Positions 8,666 to 17,658 are shown, numbered from the stretch's first letter. The stretch: DNA of 64,000 nucleotides from Ornatilinea sp. (GCA_018433975.1 JAHDQE010000001.1:62001-126000), one strand, 5' to 3'. The notes: a model not told the origin generated them from the sequence alone. Program-made: numbers and translations.

Positions 8666-9514
8666 ATGCCAACTGATTTGACAATTCGGAACGCCTCCCA
8701 GGATGATTTCCAAAACCTTTCTGACCTGATCCATTTTGGGGCCTATGTTCACCGGCACCTGGATTGGAGATCCCCTCTGGATTGGCTGGGACATTCTCCT
8801 TTTGTAATCCTGGAACGTGGACACTCCTTGTTAGCTGCGCTTTCCTGTCCAACCGAATTGGAAGAATTATCCTGGATCCGATTGTTTGCTTATTCCGTCG
8901 AATTAGATGCTCAAAATACCTGGCAAGCACTATTTGAGCGTGCTCTGCAATCTTTCCCCCACAAGGAAATACCTACCATTGCCGCATTATCGCTTCAGAA
9001 CTGGTTCACCTACATCCTTCTTAACAATCAATTCCGGCATCTCCATAACATCGTCGTATTACAATGGGTTGGAGAAACCCCCATAAAGCCCTCACTAGCC
9101 CCGGAATATACCCTGCGACCCATGCTCGCTGAAGATTTACCAGCCGTGGAAACGGTCGACCATGCTGCTTTTGAGCGCATCTGGCAAATTTCTTTTTGGG
9201 AACTTCAGCAAGCTTTTCAGCTTTCCATTTACGCAACCGTTTTGCAGCACGGAAACCGGATCGTGGGATATCAAATCAGCACTGCAAATGGCAGAAATAT
9301 TCACCTTGCCCGGCTGGCAGTCCATAAAGACTTCCAGAGACAACACCTCGGCAGTACACTGGTCTTTGATCTCTTGAACGAATCTCAGAAGAAAAATGCA
9401 GATACAATAACGGTTAATACCCAGCACACGAACCAGAAATCACTGGCGCTGTATCAAAAAATGAACTTCTTCACCACAAACGAGCAATTTCCTGTATTGG
9501 TTTATTCCCCCTGA
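8666..9514 (+). CDS. GNAT N-acetyltransferase with two GNAT-like halves
   Basis: 282 residues. The C-terminal half carries a clear acetyl-CoA-binding motif A, ARLAVHKDFQRQHLGSTLV at about 212-230, followed by motif B NQKSLALYQKMNFF, features of the GNAT fold. The N-terminal half begins LTIRNASQDDFQNLSDLI, also typical of a GNAT first strand and helix, but lacks a recognisable motif A, so it may be a degenerate second GNAT domain. Substrate unknown. ATG 8666 lies 32 bp after the TPR gene; the convergent terminators downstream end the transcript. Confidence 0.8.
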   Translation: MPTDLTIRNASQDDFQNLSDLIHFGAYVHRHLDWRSPLDWLGHSPFVILERGHSLLAALSCPTELEELSWIRLFAYSVELDAQNTWQALFERALQSFPHKEIPTIAALSLQNWFTYILLNNQFRHLHNIVVLQWVGETPIKPSLAPEYTLRPMLAEDLPAVETVDHAAFERIWQISFWELQQAFQLSIYATVLQHGNRIVGYQISTANGRNIHLARLAVHKDFQRQHLGSTLVFDLLNESQKKNADTITVNTQHTNQKSLALYQKMNFFTTNEQFPVLVYSP

Positions 9515-9593
9515 AAACACAATCCCGCTTCCGACCCTCTTTTTTCCATGCCAGCACAGCAGCGGAAATTTTTTTCAGATCTCAAACAATATT

Positions 9594-9627
9594 AAAAAGA
9601 CAGACACCCTGTCAGGCAAGGTGTCTG
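9594..9627 (-). terminator. Intrinsic terminator for the DUF554 operon
   Basis: CAGACACC at 9601-9608 pairs with GGTGTCTG at 9620-9627 across an 11-nt loop. On the minus strand the stem is followed by TCTTTTTAAT (A run at 9594-9598), so it terminates transcripts coming from the gene that ends at 9702. Confidence 0.72.
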
Positions 9628-9634
9628 CCCATAT

Positions 9635-9655
9635 TAACCAAAAGGTTATTTTTTT
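9635..9655 (+). terminator. Intrinsic terminator for the GNAT transcript
   Basis: TAACC at 9635-9639, AAAA loop, GGTTA at 9644-9648, then a run of seven T from 9649. The stem is only 5 bp, so support is moderate, but position downstream of the + strand gene and the T run fit. Confidence 0.5.
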
Positions 9656-9701
9656 CTGTCTGCCCTCTGTGAGCAGTTTAAATCGTCCTTGTAATTTTCT
9701 T

Positions 9702-10421
9702 CTAAGGAAGCGTCACGCCAAAATAGGCCAGCAGCCCCACCAAAATTGGTGCCACGAATAAAGATGGCAGGAAACTACCAACCCGAATGAAACGGATTTC
9801 AAGCAGACTTGAAATGGCCAGACCGACCAGTATCAGCCCACCTACCGCGGTCATTTCATTCATCATCGGATCGGTTACGATGAGCTGCAGTTGATTTGCC
9901 ATTAATGAAATACTCCCCTGATAAACACAGGTCGGCAAAATCGAAAAAGCCACCCCAATGCCAAGACTGGAAGCAAAAGCCAATGAAGCGAAAGCATCCA
10001 GTATGGATTTAATTGCCAGCAAGCTAAAATCGCCGGTCAACCCATCCTGGATGGAACCCAAAATCGCCATGGGGCCAATGCAAAAGACGAGTGAAGAAGT
10101 AACAAAACCCTTAACAAACTTGGATTGGGACTGCTCTCCACCATTTTTTTTCATTAGTTTTCTTTCCAGCCAGCCCCCCAAATTTTCTAACCGCTCTTCA
10201 AGTTGCCACCATTCCCCCAACAAGGCTCCAATTAATAAACTACCCAGGACAAGCAGCGAGTTTTCCGTCGATAAAAACAGTTTTACCCCCAGTACCATCG
10301 TAAACAAACCTATTCCGGAAACAACCGTATTTCGAATACGATCTGGAAGCTGTGCTCCAAATACGAGGCCCACTAAGCTGCCCACTAAAATTGCTGCGCC
10401 GTTAATTAATGTTCCAATCAT
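9702..10421 (-). CDS. DUF554 (YdfK-like) integral membrane protein
   Basis: 239 residues, strongly hydrophobic with about six to seven membrane segments. The start MIGTLINGAAILVGSLVGLVFG and the central FCIGPMAILGSIQDGLTGD motif are characteristic of the DUF554 family of predicted inner-membrane transport proteins of unknown substrate. A polar loop (LEERLENLGGWLERKLMKK) follows the second or third segment. The ATG overlaps the upstream adenosyltransferase stop by 4 bp, so the pair is an operon. A role in cobalamin-related transport would be a guess. Confidence 0.85.
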   Translation of the reverse strand: MIGTLINGAAILVGSLVGLVFGAQLPDRIRNTVVSGIGLFTMVLGVKLFLSTENSLLVLGSLLIGALLGEWWQLEERLENLGGWLERKLMKKNGGEQSQSKFVKGFVTSSLVFCIGPMAILGSIQDGLTGDFSLLAIKSILDAFASLAFASSLGIGVAFSILPTCVYQGSISLMANQLQLIVTDPMMNEMTAVGGLILVGLAISSLLEIRFIRVGSFLPSLFVAPILVGLLAYFGVTLP

Positions 10422-10990
10422 TTTGATTTATCACCTTTAGCCAGGGTAGGATGCTCAGATTTTGTAATGATCCAATTTTCCAACAATTCCAATGCAAAAC
10501 AAAGCGAAGATAAACGGTTAAAGTATCTCAAAACTTGTGGGTTTTGAATGCCCTTATGATGCCAAAGCTCAACAATCCTTCTTTCGGCCCGCCGTACAAC
10601 AGTCCGGGACATGTCAAGTGCTGCACCCGCCAGGGTATCACCCGGAATAATAAATTCTTTGGGGATATTCACCCTCTGAGTAATTTTATCCGTTTGGCCT
10701 TCCAGCCAGCGCACCTGTTCTTCAGACACATATTTGAATTGATCTGCATTGGCGGGAGATGCAGCAACTTCTGCCATAATTTTATAGAGATCTTGCTGGA
10801 TTTTGAGGATAATCTGCTTGATTTCGTCGGATGTCGAGAGACTCCGCGCCCAACCCAAAGCGGAATTTGCCTCATCAATGACGCCCAGGGTTTCTACTCT
10901 CAAATCATATTTTGGAACTCTTTCCTCCCCCAATATCCCCGTATCGCCTTTATCACCCATTCGGGTATAGAATGATTTCAATTCACCCAC
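10418..10990 (-). CDS. ATP:cob(I)alamin adenosyltransferase, PduO type
   Basis: 190 residues, the normal length for PduO-type ATR. It transfers the 5'-deoxyadenosyl group of ATP to cob(I)alamin to make coenzyme B12. Diagnostic motifs are the ATP-binding N-terminal YTRMGDKGDTGIL at 8-20, DEANSALGWAR near 39-49 and the catalytic MSRTVVRRAERRIVEL helix at about 126-141. The protein is an all-helical trimer in known members. It is the first gene of a two-gene unit with DUF554. An in-frame alternative start (MGDKGDTG) would delete part of the ATP motif and is rejected. Confidence 0.93.
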   Translation of the reverse strand: MGELKSFYTRMGDKGDTGILGEERVPKYDLRVETLGVIDEANSALGWARSLSTSDEIKQIILKIQQDLYKIMAEVAASPANADQFKYVSEEQVRWLEGQTDKITQRVNIPKEFIIPGDTLAGAALDMSRTVVRRAERRIVELWHHKGIQNPQVLRYFNRLSSLCFALELLENWIITKSEHPTLAKGDKSK

Positions 10991-11037
10991 CTCCCCAAGT
11001 AATTAAAAACAGAATACACCCTTTATCTCACAACTAA

Positions 11038-11086
11038 ATGGTCTCTGTTGTTGTGCACTACTTTTAAATCAAGCAACAGAGACCAT
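11038..11086. repeat. 13-bp perfect inverted repeat
   Basis: ATGGTCTCTGTTG at 11038-11050 and CAACAGAGACCAT at 11074-11086, separated by 23 nt. It lies between the substrate-binding protein stop (11128) and the adenosyltransferase start (10990). No T run follows on either strand, so it could be a Rho-independent-like structure without tail, an operator for the downstream adenosyltransferase gene, or an mRNA 3'-end stabiliser. Confidence 0.6.
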
Positions 11087-11127
11087 AATCGGCAAAAACA
11101 CCGCAAAGGTATAAAAGAATCCCTATT

Positions 11128-12810
11128 TTATGGAGTTTCGGGCTCCAAAGTAGGAAGAGTAGGACTGGCTACTAAGAACCAATCCTGAACCGTCAGAAAA
11201 CGATCTGGTGTGTCGAACAATGGGCCAACGCGGACACCTTGAATACGGCTATCAATAGCGTAATTATAGACGGGGAAATACAGCGGAAGTGAAGGCAACT
11301 CTTCAGAAAAGATTACCTGGAAATTGTCATACAGGCGAGCTCTTTCTGTCAAATCCGTGGTGATCCTTCCCTGCTCAATATACTCACTGGCCATTCGATT
11401 ATCCCACTGAGAATAATTCTGTCCGCCCGTAGCCTGAGCCTGATCCCAGAAAGGATAAGGGTCCGGGTCCGGAGATGAAGCAAAATTTAAATCTACCAGT
11501 GCCGCATCGTACTCGCGATTTTCAAGATTTACATCGACCAGATCTTCATAAGGAACCGGCTTTAGGCTGACTTGGAAATTGACAGCCTGCCAATCCTGTT
11601 GGATTGCTTCTGCCAATGAGTAATAGAACTCTTCATCCGGGAAAATCAATTCAAAAGATAACACTACATCTTCTTTTTGACGTACCAGATTGTCTTCACC
11701 GGATAAAACATATCCGGCTTCTTTGAGCAGCCGGCGGGCCCCTTCAGGATCATAATTGACTCGGCTGATTCCATCAAAATAAGCCCATGTCTCCGGTAGA
11801 ATCGGACTATCGGCAATGATTCCCTGTCCCGCAAGATATTTATCAATCAGTCCCTGGCGATTAATTGCCATCAGCAAAGCTCTGCGCACAGGTTCTTCCT
11901 GTAAAAAGGGTACTTTCGGATTATTTAAATTTAAAAGAACCATCGACAACTGAGGGCTTCGTCCGGTATGCAGTGAAAGGTCGGGTTCAGCAAGAATATC
12001 TTGAAGAATTTCAGATGGAACAATGCCCAGGCCCTGAACCAGCCCTTCCTGATACGCGGTTAAAGCACTCCCTGAATCGGGATAATAACGAAAAACGAAC
12101 TCTTCAATGAAGGGTTTGGAGAGATAATAGTCCTGGAATGAACTCAAAACAATCCCGGTAATTTCATCATCTTCAACAATAAGACGATCCAGCTGGAACG
12201 GGCCGCTTCCCACAGGCTGTAAATTAAAGGGGTCATCAATCATTTCTTCCAGTGACTTTCCACCCAACAAGTGCTGTGGTAAGACTCCAAAAGTAAGATA
12301 CTCCAGAAATGGAGAAAAAGGTTCAGGCAATCTGAATTGGATGGCTGTGTTGCTCAATGCGTTCACTTCCACATCATTCCAGAAATCCTGCAAATCTTCA
12401 GGAATAATCGGATCTCCGTTTTGAAGTAGCCCAATGGTAAAAAGAACATCCTCACTTGTGAGTGGTTCCCCATCATGCCACTTCAGATTGGAACGCAGTT
12501 CAAAATTATAGACAGTGCCGTCTTTTGAGATTCCCCAGGATTCAACCAGGTCCGGTTGGGGGACCGCCCGATCATCAAATTTTATAAGTCCACTGAAAAT
12601 CAAACGGTCTACGTCTCGATCAACCTGATTATAGTAATCGAGCAGTGGATTCAAACGCTGTGGTGCGCCAATCAAGGCTTCTGTATAGGTTCCACCCTCT
12701 ACTGGTTCAGAAACAAGGGTGGGCGCTTCGGGTTGTTCAACCAAAAGCAATACTCCCACAACAAGTCCGGTCAAAAAAATGATAAGCAGTTGCCAGCGTA
12801 ATTTTTTCAT
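11128..12810 (-). CDS. ABC transporter substrate-binding protein, family 5 (peptide/nickel type)
   Basis: 560 residues. Residues 7-24 form a hydrophobic signal or anchor (LLIIFLTGLVVGVLLLV) with no lipobox Cys, so it is probably membrane-anchored by this segment or secreted. The mature part is an SBP_bac_5 fold: GGTYTEALIGAPQRLNPLL, FSGLIKFDD, VPQPDLVESWGISKDGTVYNF, LKWHDGEPLTSEDVLFT, AINRQGLIDKYL and SRVNYDPEGARRLLKEAGY are standard family stretches. Members deliver oligopeptides, dipeptides or metals to ABC importers. No permease or ATPase gene is adjacent, so it is an orphan. The tail LPTLEPETP is Pro/Glu-rich. Confidence 0.9.
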   Translation of the reverse strand: MKKLRWQLLIIFLTGLVVGVLLLVEQPEAPTLVSEPVEGGTYTEALIGAPQRLNPLLDYYNQVDRDVDRLIFSGLIKFDDRAVPQPDLVESWGISKDGTVYNFELRSNLKWHDGEPLTSEDVLFTIGLLQNGDPIIPEDLQDFWNDVEVNALSNTAIQFRLPEPFSPFLEYLTFGVLPQHLLGGKSLEEMIDDPFNLQPVGSGPFQLDRLIVEDDEITGIVLSSFQDYYLSKPFIEEFVFRYYPDSGSALTAYQEGLVQGLGIVPSEILQDILAEPDLSLHTGRSPQLSMVLLNLNNPKVPFLQEEPVRRALLMAINRQGLIDKYLAGQGIIADSPILPETWAYFDGISRVNYDPEGARRLLKEAGYVLSGEDNLVRQKEDVVLSFELIFPDEEFYYSLAEAIQQDWQAVNFQVSLKPVPYEDLVDVNLENREYDAALVDLNFASSPDPDPYPFWDQAQATGGQNYSQWDNRMASEYIEQGRITTDLTERARLYDNFQVIFSEELPSLPLYFPVYNYAIDSRIQGVRVGPLFDTPDRFLTVQDWFLVASPTLPTLEPETP

Positions 12811-12821
12811 AGATAAACACC

Positions 12822-12856
12822 AAAAAGGGCGATCTCCCCCGATGACGAGTCGCCCT
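12822..12856 (-). terminator. Intrinsic terminator after secG
   Basis: AGGGCGA at 12826-12832 pairs with TCGCCCT at 12850-12856; on the minus strand the stem is followed by five T (A run 12822-12826). It lies directly after secG and before the next - strand gene. Confidence 0.75.
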
Positions 12857-12906
12857 CTCTTACTAGGGTTTTTTAAAGGTAGTTAAGTAATTATTTATTT
12901 TTCTTA

Positions 12907-13137
12907 TTATCCACTAATAATTACAGTTGCAACCGTAAGAATTAAGAACAATCCACTCAAGACAATTGTTATCCAGAATAAAGTTTTCTCGATCCCTCTG
13001 CGTGCGGTGAATACACTACCCGCATCCGCACCGGTCAAACCGCCTAACCCCCCGCCCTTATTTTGCAGTATGACACTGACGATCAGGGCAATTGAAGTTA
13101 TAATCAAAGCAATATCAAAGAAATTAGAAAGCTCCAC
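12907..13137 (-). CDS. secG: Preprotein translocase subunit SecG
   Basis: 76 residues with two transmembrane helices (about 5-24 and 53-73) and the conserved cytosolic loop ILQNKGGGLGGLTGADAG at about 23-40, diagnostic for SecG of the SecYEG channel. The start is GTG at 13135-13137 with an ideal AGGAGG six bases upstream. It has its own strong promoter and terminator, so it is monocistronic. Confidence 0.95.
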   Translation of the reverse strand: MELSNFFDIALIITSIALIVSVILQNKGGGLGGLTGADAGSVFTARRGIEKTLFWITIVLSGLFLILTVATVIISG

Positions 13138-13169
13138 GCTTATCCTCCTGAATTTTTAAAGCAAACTAG

Positions 13170-13199
13170 ATTATACCTGTCAATTACCAGAATCGTCAA
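13170..13199 (-). promoter_or_regulatory. Strong sigma-70 promoter of secG
   Basis: On the minus strand TTGACG (13199-13194), an 18-bp spacer and TATAAT (13175-13170). Transcription would begin near 13163, giving a leader of about 25 nt containing AGGAGG. It abuts the divergent PHP gene start at 13210. Confidence 0.75.
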
Positions 13200-13209
13200 C
13201 CGAATCATC

Positions 13210-14274
13210 ATGGAAGAATTAATTATCAATTTACATAATCACAGCATTTATTCGGATGGCACCGCCAGTATCGAAGAAATCGCGAACGCCGCACTCAAGG
13301 CCAGACTGGATGCGGTGATCCTCACAGACCACAATATTCTGCTGCAAGGCTTTGACCATTATTATCAAAAAGGCAATGAAAAGGTTCTCGTATTGACCGG
13401 CGAAGAAATCCACAACCGCAATCGTCAGCCTCAAAAGAGCCATATGCTCGTCTTTGGCCCAAACCAGGAATTAACCCAATTTTCAGAAAATCCCCAGAAG
13501 CTCATTGATCAGGTTAACAAACTCAATGGAGTCAGTTTTCTGGCACATCCCCATGAATCGGACATGCCATTTTTTGGTGAAAAAGCAATCACCTGGGAAG
13601 ATTGGCAGGTAAAAAACTTCACCGGTATCGAAATCTGGAACGGATTGAGTGAACTTAAATCGGTTGCCCACAATAAACTTGAAGGGCTATTTTACATTTT
13701 CTTTCCGGAATTTCTGGCTCACAACCCCAACCCCCAAACGCTTCAAAAATGGGATGAGTTTCTCGTCCAGGGTATTAAAATAGTTGGTGTGGGCGGGGCG
13801 GACTCCCACGGCTTAAAAATCAATCTGGGTTTCTTTAAAAAGACGGTTTATGACTACATTTACCATTACCAAACCCTCAATAATCATTTGCTGGTTTTCC
13901 AAAAGTTAACCGGGAATGTACAAAATGACAAAAACATCATCCGGGACGCACTCCAATCCGGCCATTGCTTTGTAGGATACGATTTGCCGCATTCCACAAA
14001 AGGATTTCGATTCACGGCACAGGGAAAAGAAATAAACGCGATCATGGGGGATGAGATCCGGCTCAACCGAAGTGTTACCCTGCAAATCAAGCTTCCGCTT
14101 GCGGCTGAATGTCAATTACTCAGAAACGGACAGATTGTAAAGACCTGGGACCGGAGCCAGTTTTGCACTTACATTGCCTCTGAACCGGGCGCCTACCGTG
14201 TTGAATGCCATATCCAATTTCTCGGTAAACGCCGGGGATGGATTTTCAGCAATCCGATTTATATCAGAAATTAA
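13210..14274 (+). CDS. PHP-domain metal-dependent phosphoesterase
   Basis: 354 residues. The N-terminal PHP signature is NLHNHSIYSDGTASIEEI with the H-x-H pair at residues 8-10, then VILTDHN at about 36-42, LTGEEIHN near 65, FLAHPHESD near 113 and GGADSHG near 198, giving the full trinuclear metal site. The C-terminal about 90 residues (RNGQIVKTWDRSQFCTY, GAYRVECHI) form an Ig-like beta domain seen in several PHP hydrolases that act on small molecules or oligonucleotides. Not a polymerase. It is transcribed away from secG; the next gene begins 14 bp later. Confidence 0.85.
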   Translation: MEELIINLHNHSIYSDGTASIEEIANAALKARLDAVILTDHNILLQGFDHYYQKGNEKVLVLTGEEIHNRNRQPQKSHMLVFGPNQELTQFSENPQKLIDQVNKLNGVSFLAHPHESDMPFFGEKAITWEDWQVKNFTGIEIWNGLSELKSVAHNKLEGLFYIFFPEFLAHNPNPQTLQKWDEFLVQGIKIVGVGGADSHGLKINLGFFKKTVYDYIYHYQTLNNHLLVFQKLTGNVQNDKNIIRDALQSGHCFVGYDLPHSTKGFRFTAQGKEINAIMGDEIRLNRSVTLQIKLPLAAECQLLRNGQIVKTWDRSQFCTYIASEPGAYRVECHIQFLGKRRGWIFSNPIYIRN

Positions 14275-14288
14275 AAGTTGAAGAGATC

Positions 14289-14774
14289 ATGATCAAAAAT
14301 AACGTGACCCGTCTGCTGGATTCTAAGAAAATCAAATACACAGCATTTGAATTACCACCGGAAAAACTGGGAGCAGTTCAGACCGCAGAACTACTCGATG
14401 TTCCTCCCAAAATTGTGTTTAAAAGCATTGTGGTAACAAAGCCCAAAGGAGGGAAACCGCTTCTGGTTATTATTCCTGGTCCCGATGAAGTGGATTTAAA
14501 AGAAGTCGCTAAAATAATCAATGAGAAGAAAGTTTCTATTCCCACCCAGCATGAAGCAGAACAATTAACGGGCCTTCAAGCGGGAGGCATCTCACCACTG
14601 GCTCTTTTGAACCGTGGATTCCAATTCATCCTGGATGAAAAAGCCAGATCGCTTAAAGAGATTCACATTTCCGGCGGACAGAGAGGATTAAATATTCGTC
14701 TTTCGGTAAACGATCTCATCCAGTTAATTCATGCGAAGACAGCACCCGTCAGTAAACCCAATGTCACCCCTTGA
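14289..14774 (+). CDS. YbaK/EbsC-family aminoacyl-tRNA deacylase
   Basis: 161 residues from ATG 14289, which follows a GAAGAG site; a longer start at 14238 overlaps the PHP gene by 37 nt and is less likely. The family hydrolyses misacylated tRNAs, typically Cys-tRNA(Pro). Visible motifs are VFKSIVV with the conserved Lys, [17 protein letters not shown], and [12 protein letters not shown] with the GGISP loop that lines the active site. The length is normal for a free-standing YbaK. Its 3' end overlaps the convergent rtcB by 11 bp. Confidence 0.86.
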   Translation: MIKNNVTRLLDSKKIKYTAFELPPEKLGAVQTAELLDVPPKIVFKSIVVTKPKGGKPLLVIIPGPDEVDLKEVAKIINEKKVSIPTQHEAEQLTGLQAGGISPLALLNRGFQFILDEKARSLKEIHISGGQRGLNIRLSVNDLIQLIHAKTAPVSKPNVTP

Positions 14775-16215
14775 TGACCACCACAGGGCGCAATCGGACA
14801 GCTTTTTTAGCAATTCCGGCACCACATACGGTTTTTACCACCTGATCCACATCTTTATAAGCCTGTGGGGCCTCTTCAGCCAGACCGGGCAGCGAGCCTG
14901 CTCGAATATGAATCCCCTGGTCCATTAATTGACTGCGTAAACGATCCCCGCGAACTTCTTTTTTTGCTTTACTGCGGCTGAGAACGCGGCCGGCCCCATG
15001 ACACGAAGAGCCAAAGGATTTTGCCATGCTCTCTTCCGTGCCCAAAAGAACCCATGAGGTAGTCCCCATGCTTCCTGGAACAAGAACCGGTTGTCCAATT
15101 TTTAAATATTCAGAAGGCAATCCCTGAAAACCCGGGCCAAATGCCCTGGTTGCACCTTTCCGGTGCACGCACAATTTCATAAGCTTGCCGTTAATGAAAT
15201 GGTCCTCAACCTTCCCCATATTATGGGTAATATCATAAACCTGGGTCAAATGCCAGTTTTTAAATTTCCCTGCAAATACTTCCTCAAAAGCATGTCTTGC
15301 CAGATGAGTCAGTAATTGGCGATTGACAAACGCATAATTGGCGGCCGCCCGCATTGCAGACAGATAGCTTTTTCCTTCCGGCGAATCCAATGGGGCACAA
15401 ACCAGCTCGCGGTCCGGCAGGTGAATTCCGTATCGTTTAACTGCGGATTGAAAACGCTGCACATAATCACTGCAAACCTGATGTCCAAAACCACGGGATC
15501 CACAGTGAATCATCAAAGTAAGACAACCGCTTTCCAACCCCATAATTCGAGCGGCTTCCGGGTCAAAAATGTCTTCAACGACGCCCACTTCCATAAAGTG
15601 GTTCCCCGCGCCCAACGTTCCCAACTGTGACCGCCCGCGCTGAAGCGCTCTCTGGCTGACCTCAGCAGGATCTGCACCATCCAATTTTCCCTGCTCTTCG
15701 GTGCGCCGCACATCCATTTCGGTTGCCAGTCCTTTTCTTAACGCCCAATTTACCCCTTCCCGACATACCTTGCCCAGTTCGTTATCCTCCAGCTGCCACT
15801 TTCCCTTAACCCCCACCCCACTTGGGCAATAATCGTTCAATGCGGTTGCAAGCCTGTCAAGATAGGGCTGCGCCTCTCCAAATTGGATTTTTGTCGCCAA
15901 TAAACGCACCCCACAGTTGATATCATACCCAATCCCGCCTGGAGAAATCACTCCGGTCGGATAAGTTGTTGCCGCTACGCCTCCGATAGGAAAGCCATAT
16001 CCCTGGTGCATATCCGGCATTACAACCATCGGCCCTACCAACCCTGGCAATGTTGCAGCGTTAATGGCCTGTTCAACAGACATATCTTTGAGAGAATTTT
16101 CCAACAAACGCCGTGTGGAGAACAGACGCACCGGTCCACGCATATCCGGTCGGAATGTTTGAGGGATTTCCCATTCATATTCAGAGATTTTTACAAAATC
16201 ACTCAGCATGACCAT
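14764..16215 (-). CDS. rtcB: RNA-splicing ligase RtcB
   Basis: 483 residues. RtcB joins 2',3'-cyclic phosphate (or 3'-phosphate) and 5'-OH RNA ends using GTP and Mn2+. Conserved blocks seen: [33 protein letters not shown] (Mn-binding Cys), [33 protein letters not shown] and [16 protein letters not shown], whose His is the guanylylated residue. The start ATG 16215 has GGAGA seven bases upstream; a second ATG lies two codons in. It follows the archease gene by 21 bp, and archease is the known activating partner, so an RNA-repair operon is clear. Confidence 0.96.
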   Translation of the reverse strand: MVMLSDFVKISEYEWEIPQTFRPDMRGPVRLFSTRRLLENSLKDMSVEQAINAATLPGLVGPMVVMPDMHQGYGFPIGGVAATTYPTGVISPGGIGYDINCGVRLLATKIQFGEAQPYLDRLATALNDYCPSGVGVKGKWQLEDNELGKVCREGVNWALRKGLATEMDVRRTEEQGKLDGADPAEVSQRALQRGRSQLGTLGAGNHFMEVGVVEDIFDPEAARIMGLESGCLTLMIHCGSRGFGHQVCSDYVQRFQSAVKRYGIHLPDRELVCAPLDSPEGKSYLSAMRAAANYAFVNRQLLTHLARHAFEEVFAGKFKNWHLTQVYDITHNMGKVEDHFINGKLMKLCVHRKGATRAFGPGFQGLPSEYLKIGQPVLVPGSMGTTSWVLLGTEESMAKSFGSSCHGAGRVLSRSKAKKEVRGDRLRSQLMDQGIHIRAGSLPGLAEEAPQAYKDVDQVVKTVCGAGIAKKAVRLRPVVVIKG

Positions 16216-16236
16216 CGAACAATCTCCTGTATTTTC

Positions 16237-16656
16237 TCAAACATCAAAAACAATCGTCACCTCATACCGCCCATCATTCTCTTGAATGGCAAGGTTATGA
16301 AACGTCACCGCTTTGATTTCTTTCTGCAAAGATTCTATAGGGCCGGTCTCTCCTACTGCAACGATCTGATGATGGTTAACGGTTACTTTGAGTGTTAAGA
16401 ACCCAATCCGTTCTTCCTCTATCCAATATAACAACTCCGCGAGAAAATTCACTAGCAGCGATTCATCATCACCGGCTTCAAGAACAATGGATTGGAGATC
16501 TCCAATTTGAGAGCTCAAAACCAATCCCATTAAAGAATACATTCCAAGAGCCGCTTGCCGATACAGAGCAGAAAGACTCGGCGCCCAGACCTTCAACGCC
16601 CAATCTGCCGTATGAGATACCTCTTCAAACCCTTCCAATCGGCCCTTATTTTCCAT
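16237..16656 (-). CDS. Archease, RtcB-activating protein
   Basis: 139 residues, normal length. The opening GFEEVSHTADWALKVWAPSL with conserved His-Thr-Ala-Asp, and the closing A-V-T-F-H-N-L and TIVFDV strand match archease, which accelerates RtcB guanylylation and turnover. A DESLLVNFLAELLYWIEEER helix is also typical. It is the first gene of the rtcB operon. Its ATG lies only 11 nt from a minus-strand -10 box, with no Shine-Dalgarno sequence, so it may be translated from a nearly leaderless mRNA. Confidence 0.93.
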   Translation of the reverse strand: MENKGRLEGFEEVSHTADWALKVWAPSLSALYRQAALGMYSLMGLVLSSQIGDLQSIVLEAGDDESLLVNFLAELLYWIEEERIGFLTLKVTVNHHQIVAVGETGPIESLQKEIKAVTFHNLAIQENDGRYEVTIVFDV

Positions 16657-16663
16657 GTTTCGG

Positions 16664-16676
16664 TATAATTATAGCA
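16664..16676. promoter_or_regulatory. Overlapping divergent -10 boxes in a 10-bp palindrome
   Basis: TATAATTATA at 16664-16673 is its own reverse complement. Read on the + strand TATAAT (16664-16669) ends 9 nt before the fhaA-like ATG (16679); read on the - strand TGCTATAAT (16676-16668, an extended -10) ends 11 nt before the archease ATG (16656). The two start codons are separated by just 22 bp, so the boxes cannot be used at the same moment and both transcripts should begin 3-5 nt from their start codons. Confidence 0.65.
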
Positions 16677-16678
16677 GT

Positions 16679-17443
16679 ATGAAATCAAGACTCGACCAAC
16701 TCGAAGCGACCCTCCAGGCAATTATTGAAAGCAGTATCGACCTGCTGCCGTCTAGCCTGCGTCAGAAGACCCTTGCGCAGCGCCTTGTTAATGCCTTGCG
16801 TACCTCCATCCAAGTAGAGACCTCAAATTCTCCAGTCCAGCCGCTTGAACTGGTAATACACTTGAATCCGGAGGAACTGGTCAACTGGAAAAACAATCAG
16901 GATTTTCTTGACTCATTAATGTGGGCTGTCCAAAGCGCAATTGCTGATTCAAGTCCGGAGCTTTCTGCCTTCCCCACAATCCAATTAGACAGCGATCCGG
17001 CATTGCCTTTTGGAGAATTTCAAATTGAAACCAACATCAATACCAATGAAATCACAGAAACTGCTGTGTTGGCCGTCCCCAAGAAAGAAAATGAAGTGTC
17101 CGGCAGAGAATCATATCCGGAAAATGCTTTCCTCATTTTGGATCAATCCAACACAATCCCTTTACGACAGACTGTTATTAACATTGGGCGTCGATTAAAT
17201 AATCACATCATCATTGACGACCCCAGAGTGTCACGCAATCACGCTCAACTCCGTGCTATTCGCGGGCAGTATGTCCTCTTTGATCTCAACTCTACTGGTG
17301 GAACGTTTGTAAATGGTGGACGGATCACGCAATACACCTTAAAGCCCGGAGACGTCATTTCGCTGGCAGGGGTCCCCATCATATACGGAGAAGAATACAA
17401 ATCAAGCTTGAGCGAAACGGGCGAATACGTTCCGGAACCATAA
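16679..17443 (+). CDS. FhaA-type protein: DUF3662 domain plus FHA domain
   Basis: 254 residues from ATG 16679; an upstream in-frame ATG at 16655 lies in the archease start and before the -10 box, so it is rejected. Residues 1-120 match the FhaA N-terminal domain (DUF3662) with LEATLQAIIESSIDLLP. Residues 150-240 are an FHA phosphothreonine-binding domain: IGRRLNNHIIIDDPRVSRNHA (G170, R171, S185, H188) and LNSTGGTFVNG at 203-213. In actinobacteria FhaA works with Ser/Thr kinases at the cell wall synthesis site. A second FHA gene follows 215 bp downstream. No kinase gene is visible here. Confidence 0.86.
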   Translation: MKSRLDQLEATLQAIIESSIDLLPSSLRQKTLAQRLVNALRTSIQVETSNSPVQPLELVIHLNPEELVNWKNNQDFLDSLMWAVQSAIADSSPELSAFPTIQLDSDPALPFGEFQIETNINTNEITETAVLAVPKKENEVSGRESYPENAFLILDQSNTIPLRQTVINIGRRLNNHIIIDDPRVSRNHAQLRAIRGQYVLFDLNSTGGTFVNGGRITQYTLKPGDVISLAGVPIIYGEEYKSSLSETGEYVPEP

Positions 17444-17507
17444 GCCCCCTGTTCCCCACTCCACAGCAAAGATTCAGGAAATTAGTGGTTTCGTTTTTCT
17501 CAAAACA

Positions 17508-17540
17508 GGGTAAACCAAAACGCTTTTACCCCATCTTTTT
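17508..17540 (+). terminator. Probable intrinsic terminator after the FhaA-type gene
   Basis: GGGTAAA at 17508-17514 pairs with TTTACCC at 17525-17531 over a 10-nt loop; a five-T run follows at 17536-17540. The T run starts four bases past the stem, so strength is moderate. Confidence 0.5.
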
Positions 17541-17658
17541 ATGGACAGATAACCACGCACAGCTTTTTGTACGGGTCCGCAGCTCCAAACAATACCGGTT
17601 GAAACTGCAAGATTTCACAAATTACAAAATATGAGATAATGTCAAATCAGAGGATTAT

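Noticed and set aside
14238..14288. Longer start for the YbaK-type deacylase
   Set aside because: It would overlap the PHP gene by 37 nt and adds non-conserved residues; ATG 14289 has a good ribosome-binding site and family-like N-terminus.
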